From JABCPE02 sp963516675 (GTDB taxonomy: Bacteria > Bacteroidota > Bacteroidia > Flavobacteriales > Weeksellaceae), in contig CAUQBH010000002.1 of NCBI GenBank assembly GCA_963516675.1, positions 147,427-211,426 of the forward strand: a DNA stretch of 64,000 nt. Reading direction: 5' to 3'. Below are positions 60,795 through 64,000 of this stretch, in pieces. The position numbers and the translations under genes were made by a program. A model generated the notes under the pieces. It had not been told where the DNA came from, made no database searches, and saw only the letters and a list, made by a program, of their open reading frames with translations. Each line of letters begins with the position of its first letter. Position 1 is the first letter of the stretch.

Positions 60795-61937
60795 ATGTTA
60801 AAAATAGGAATATTATGTTACCCTACTTATGGGGGGAGTGGAATAGTGGCGACAGAACTTGGGATGAACCTTGCCCGAAAAGGCTATGAGGTGCATTTCA
60901 TCAGTTCGGAGCTTCCTGCAAGGCTGGATATGACCAGATCTAATATCTTTTTTCATAAAGTGAATGTGCAGGCGTATCCCTTATTTAGGCATCAGCCGTA
61001 TGATATAGCGCTGTCTTCTATGATATATCAGGTGGTGTGTATGTATCAGCTGGATGTCCTCCATGCTCATTACGCTATTCCGTATGCCTATGCGGCTTTT
61101 ACAGCGAAACAGATGCTGAAAGAAAAAGGCAAGGATTTACCGCTGGTGACTACACTTCACGGAACAGATATTACTTTGGTGGGGCAGCACCCGAGCTATA
61201 AACATGCCGTAGAATTTTCTATCAATCAGTCTGATGCGCTGACTTCGGTTTCGGAAAGTTTAAAGCAGGATACATTGGCTTTTTTTGACATTAAAAAAGA
61301 AATCCATGTGATTCCGAACTTCATCGAAGACAGACACTTTGAGCAGTGTTCTATTTGTCTTAGAAATCAGTTTGCGGAGGATAATGAGAAGATTTTGGTA
61401 CATATTTCTAACCTTAGACCTGTTAAAAGAATTCAGGATGTTTTGGGGATTTTTGAAAAGGTAAGTCAAAAAATTCCGAGCAAACTAATCATAGTAGGCG
61501 AGGGCCCTGAGATGGAAAAAGTAAATGCTTTCTTATCAGAAAAACCAGATTTTATTGACAAAATAAAAATCATGGGAAAAGTAAATGACCTTCGCCCAGT
61601 GCTTACCTATGCGGATGTGTTCCTTCTACCTTCGGAAAAGGAGAGTTTTGGTCTGGCAGCGCTAGAGGCTATGGCAGCAGGAACGCCTGTGGTCAGCAGT
61701 AATACAGGAGGAATTCCAGAGGTTAATATTCACGGAAAGACGGGATTTTTAGCCAATGTAGGTGATGTGGATAAAATGGCTGAATATACGCTTCAGATTT
61801 TGTCTGACGAGGCTCTTTTAAAGGAAATGAAAACAAATGCCACAGAAGTAGCAAAGACTTTTGATTACAATAAAATCATTCCGATGTATGAGAATTTATA
61901 TCAGGAAACGATAAAAGAATTTAAGAACGAAAAATAA
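60795..61937 (+). CDS. bshA: N-acetyl-alpha-D-glucosaminyl L-malate synthase
   Basis: GT4-family glycosyltransferase of 380 residues that makes GlcNAc-malate, the first step of bacillithiol synthesis. The BshA start IGILCYPTYGGSGIVATELG, the HFISSELPARL segment, the malate-binding VTTLHGTDITLVGQHPSYKH, and the donor-site LPSEKESFGLAALEAMAAGTP with its E-x7-E motif are all visible. Bacteroidota commonly make bacillithiol; bshB and bshC are not in the window. The gene is 9 nt after the GH3 gene and one base before msrA, forming a redox-related pair. Confidence 0.94.
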   Translation: MLKIGILCYPTYGGSGIVATELGMNLARKGYEVHFISSELPARLDMTRSNIFFHKVNVQAYPLFRHQPYDIALSSMIYQVVCMYQLDVLHAHYAIPYAYAAFTAKQMLKEKGKDLPLVTTLHGTDITLVGQHPSYKHAVEFSINQSDALTSVSESLKQDTLAFFDIKKEIHVIPNFIEDRHFEQCSICLRNQFAEDNEKILVHISNLRPVKRIQDVLGIFEKVSQKIPSKLIIVGEGPEMEKVNAFLSEKPDFIDKIKIMGKVNDLRPVLTYADVFLLPSEKESFGLAALEAMAAGTPVVSSNTGGIPEVNIHGKTGFLANVGDVDKMAEYTLQILSDEALLKEMKTNATEVAKTFDYNKIIPMYENLYQETIKEFKNEK

Positions 61938-61938
61938 A

Positions 61939-62448
61939 ATGGATAGAGAAATTTATTTTGCTGGTGGGTGCTTCTGGGGAACGGAGCATTTTTTCAAACA
62001 AATCAACGGAGTAACAGCTACACAGGTAGGCTATGCCAATGGAAATATAGAAAATCCCACTTATGAGCAGGTATATACTGACAGCACGGGCTTTGCAGAG
62101 GTGGTAAAGGTGGCTTATGACCCAAAGGTGGTAAGTCTGAAAATGCTTTTGGATTTGTTTTTTAAAACAATAGACCCTACAAGCCTTAATCAGCAGGGAG
62201 AAGACATCGGAACGCGCTACAGAACAGGTATTTATTGGGTAAATTCAGAAGATGAAAAAACAGTGACAAAGGCACTTTCGGAACTTCAAAGAAATTATGA
62301 AAAACCCATAGTGGTGGAAAACGAGCCTTTGAAAAATTTCTACAGCGGAGAAGAATATCATCAGGATTATTTGGATAAAAATCCAAGTGGATACTGCCAC
62401 ATCAATCCAGAATTATTCGAATTCGCGAAAAAAGCTAATCTGAGATAG
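61939..62448 (+). CDS. msrA: peptide methionine sulfoxide reductase A
   Basis: Reduces methionine-S-sulfoxide in proteins. The 169-residue protein has the catalytic Cys11 in the FAGGCFWGTEHFF motif, the conserved EEYHQDYLDKNP segment, and a later cysteine (GYCHINPEL) that can act as the resolving residue. No signal peptide is present, so it is cytoplasmic. It is translationally linked to bshA (one base between stop and ATG), suggesting joint expression of thiol and methionine protection. Its 3' end overlaps the convergent lipoprotein gene by 14 nt. Confidence 0.96.
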   Translation: MDREIYFAGGCFWGTEHFFKQINGVTATQVGYANGNIENPTYEQVYTDSTGFAEVVKVAYDPKVVSLKMLLDLFFKTIDPTSLNQQGEDIGTRYRTGIYWVNSEDEKTVTKALSELQRNYEKPIVVENEPLKNFYSGEEYHQDYLDKNPSGYCHINPELFEFAKKANLR

Positions 62449-62983
62449 TTTTATCCATCAATACTTTCCCTTGATAGATTTTTTCATAACGAACGAGCTG
62501 TTCTCCTTTGAAATAGCCGATATAATAAGCGCGCTCTTGACTGTGTATTTCGGCTTCTTCTTGGGTGATTTCATCATATAAATAAGTGGGCTGGTCGGTT
62601 GCTTTTTTATGCAAATCAGAGCAGTTGAGAAAATAGCGAATGACTACATTTTCTTTGTATAAATAGAGTTTTTGCCCACTCATAGGGATTTCAGCGAAGA
62701 CTTTTTCCTGAACAACGGGCGTGATAGGAATTTTAGGCTCAAAAGAGGGGGCAGCACGAAAGGTATATTGAGAATCAATGTTTATTTCTGAACTTTTTAC
62801 TTTGAACACTTTACGCTCCCATTGGTTGCCCAATAAGAAATACTGAAAACCATCCTTTTCTCCGCAATACTCATAGGTGAGTAGTGATTGTAGGGGAAAG
62901 GCTTCGGCGGCTTTTCGCTCTTCGGGCGAATTTTTGCAAGAAAACAACGCTAATAAAGAGGCTAATAAGGTCATTTTTTTCAT
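62435..62983 (-). CDS. hypothetical lipoprotein
   Basis: Unrecognised 182-residue protein. The N-terminus KKMTLLASLLALFSCKNSPE has lipobox LFSC (Cys16), so it is lipid-anchored. The mature part is beta-rich and Tyr-rich, with a cysteine-containing segment (YFLNCSDLHKK) and no known catalytic motif. Its ATG overlaps the leucine-rich-repeat gene stop by 4 nt (ATGA), so it is translated with it. Its own 3' end overlaps msrA on the other strand by 14 nt. Function unknown. Confidence 0.72.
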   Translation of the reverse strand: MKKMTLLASLLALFSCKNSPEERKAAEAFPLQSLLTYEYCGEKDGFQYFLLGNQWERKVFKVKSSEINIDSQYTFRAAPSFEPKIPITPVVQEKVFAEIPMSGQKLYLYKENVVIRYFLNCSDLHKKATDQPTYLYDEITQEEAEIHSQERAYYIGYFKGEQLVRYEKIYQGKVLMDKTISD

Positions 62984-63912
62984 TCTTTTTTACTAAATAT
63001 ATAAGTATCTGCTTCTTCAAAGTTAGGGTACTGCCCTCCAAACACTTCTCTTACTACAATTTTATTGAGATAATGTTCCAAAGGTAAGTAGATATCCTTT
63101 GCATCTGTACAAACAAATTCTAAATGAGGCATTTTCAGCAAAGGAGAGGCATCTTTTATAGGATTAAAACATATCTTTAAATTCCTAAGGGTCTCCATAC
63201 CTATCAAATCACTAAGGTCTTCTATCTTGTTTTGCTCCAACTCCAATTCCTCTAAAGGTATATTTCGTAAGGGGGAAAGGTCTTTTACTTCATTGTGATA
63301 CAAATATAAGGTGGTGAGCTTCTTGAGGGCTCTCAATGGAGATAAATCGCTGATGTGGTTCCTATCTAACTGCAAATATTCAAGATTGGGCAACCACGCT
63401 AAAGGGGATATATCGGTGATTTGGTTTCTATCCAACCAAAGTTCGGTAAGGTTTTGTAATTTAGCGATTCCTTTTAAAGAAGAGAGCTTATTACACGATA
63501 GTTTCAACACTGTTAGCTTGGAAAGTTCACAAAAAGGAGTTATATCACTCACGCCACTGTCATAAACCTCTACTTTTTTCAGTTTTTTATACTTGGCAAG
63601 GGGCGTATAATCTGTTGCCTTGACATTCAAATAGAGTTTTTGTAGCTTCTCCAAGGGTGGTAAGGCTTCCAAGTGAGTTATATTGTCCGATAGCAACTCT
63701 AATTCCTTTATATTGGGGAACATTTGCAAGTCGGCTAAGTCCTCCGAGTGCAAATCATCGTTATGAATGAGCATTTTGGTAATCAAAGGCGCTCCTTCTT
63801 CTTTGACTAACACCCTCCTTCCCTCTTTTACAAGAAGGTCAGCGTGTTTCTTTTTCAGATATTGCTTTACTTTTTGCTCTATGAGCTTGCTTTTAAAGGT
63901 AATGTAACTCAT
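62980..63912 (-). CDS. leucine-rich-repeat protein (SDS22-like repeats)
   Basis: A 310-residue protein built largely of about ten tandem SDS22-like leucine-rich repeats of 20-22 residues, for example LTVLKLSCNKLSSLKGIAKL, NLTELWLDRNQITDISPLAW and LTTLYLYHNEVKDLSPLRNI. An N-terminal charged segment of about 50 residues (KLIEQKVKQYLKKKHADLLV) and a short C-terminal tail flank the repeats. It has no signal peptide, so it is cytoplasmic unless exported by another route. It probably binds a protein partner. Its start overlaps the end of a truncated upstream frame by 4 nt, and its stop overlaps the lipoprotein start by 4 nt. Confidence 0.88.
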   Translation of the reverse strand: MSYITFKSKLIEQKVKQYLKKKHADLLVKEGRRVLVKEEGAPLITKMLIHNDDLHSEDLADLQMFPNIKELELLSDNITHLEALPPLEKLQKLYLNVKATDYTPLAKYKKLKKVEVYDSGVSDITPFCELSKLTVLKLSCNKLSSLKGIAKLQNLTELWLDRNQITDISPLAWLPNLEYLQLDRNHISDLSPLRALKKLTTLYLYHNEVKDLSPLRNIPLEELELEQNKIEDLSDLIGMETLRNLKICFNPIKDASPLLKMPHLEFVCTDAKDIYLPLEHYLNKIVVREVFGGQYPNFEEADTYIFSKKE

Positions 63913-64000
63913 TTATTTGGTTTTCTAAAAGTGATCCCATAAAATTTGTTATTCCAGAACAATTCTGTTTTCTTTTCAACCACTGACGTTGGGATACATT
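63909..64000 (-). CDS. C-terminal fragment of an upstream gene, window edge
   Basis: A frame open from the window edge on the minus strand encodes about 29 residues (SVVEKKTELFWNNKFYGITF in the middle, ending FRKPNK) and stops at a TGA that overlaps the leucine-rich-repeat gene's ATG by 4 nt. Exact ATGA overlap matches the next junction in this string, so it is probably the 3' end of a real gene. Too little is visible to name it. A second open frame exists on the same strand but ends inside the repeat gene. Confidence 0.45.
   Translation of the reverse strand, partial: CIPTSVVEKKTELFWNNKFYGITFRKPNK

Noticed and set aside
63893..64000. Alternative minus-strand frame ending inside the LRR gene
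   Set aside because: The competing frame ends exactly at the ATGA junction seen elsewhere in the string, so it is preferred.
1..64000. tRNA, rRNA, CRISPR array, IS element or replication origin
   Set aside because: I looked through the intergenic gaps, all below 300 nt, and saw no tRNA-like cloverleaf, regular repeat-spacer array or transposase.

Overview
The window is AT-rich chromosomal DNA from a Bacteroidota bacterium, most likely a Flavobacteriia member of the Weeksellaceae (Chryseobacterium/Riemerella/Bergeyella type). Four things point there. Many genes have a TAnnTTTG -7 box, in several cases with a TTTG -33 box 19-20 nt upstream. Purine-rich Shine-Dalgarno sequences are almost absent. 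There is a SusC/SusD pair, and there are flavobacterial families (DUF4292, DUF4254, DUF2490, START-like). BshA indicates bacillithiol synthesis. The genus is inference. I saw no tRNA, rRNA, CRISPR array, insertion sequence or prophage, and no gap without a gene exceeds 300 bases.

Layout. 1-2759: 3' part of a SusC transporter and its SusD lipoprotein. 2855-5148: argS and a lipoprotein. 5212-16022: one 11-gene minus-strand surface-glycan operon (ugd, DUF4261, rfbB, GT2, SDR, ATP-grasp, HAD, NeuD-like acyltransferase, WecE-like aminotransferase, GT-C-like membrane protein, rfbA). 16202-20660: rimP-nusA-infB behind a promoter and a terminator-like leader hairpin. 20759-25830: a GT2 enzyme facing mscS and an AddA/RecB-like helicase-nuclease. 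25965-31818: eno, a TM2 protein, two guanidino-group hydrolases, DUF4253 and small lipoprotein/membrane genes. 31906-34720: aroQ and lon. 34898-36963: a PLP desulfhydrase/deaminase and a LysM glucosaminidase. 36980-42318: queE-folD-rpoN-hypothetical-asnS and hup. 42437-47093: a DUF2490 protein, panD plus a flippase-like protein, a degenerate class IV aminotransferase with a START-like protein, and a class III aminotransferase. 47387-51753: a repeat-containing surface protein, a PpiD-like foldase and cdd. 51801-59030: ribA-lipoprotein-DUF4254-tatA, then an EnvC-like protein, DUF4292, a nucleotidyltransferase, dut and a flippase. 59091-62448: GH3 enzyme-bshA-msrA. 62435-64000: lipoprotein, leucine-rich-repeat protein and the end of a third gene, all coupled by ATGA overlaps.

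The most system-like locus is the glycan operon. RfbA and RfbB make dTDP-4-keto-6-deoxyglucose. The aminotransferase and the PglD/NeuD-like acyltransferase could turn it into a dTDP-4-acylamino-4,6-dideoxyhexose. The ArnC/GtrB-like GT2 could load the sugar onto undecaprenyl phosphate, and the multi-pass protein, which has GT-C-like motifs, could transfer it outside the inner membrane. An ATP-grasp enzyme, a HAD protein lacking the usual second aspartate and an unusual SDR protein suggest a further modification. rmlC and rmlD are absent, so rhamnose is unlikely.

Other points of interest are a class IV aminotransferase that appears to have lost its catalytic residues, an outer-membrane protein whose only sensible start is ACG, panD with almost no leader, and a 26-nt intergenic repeat.
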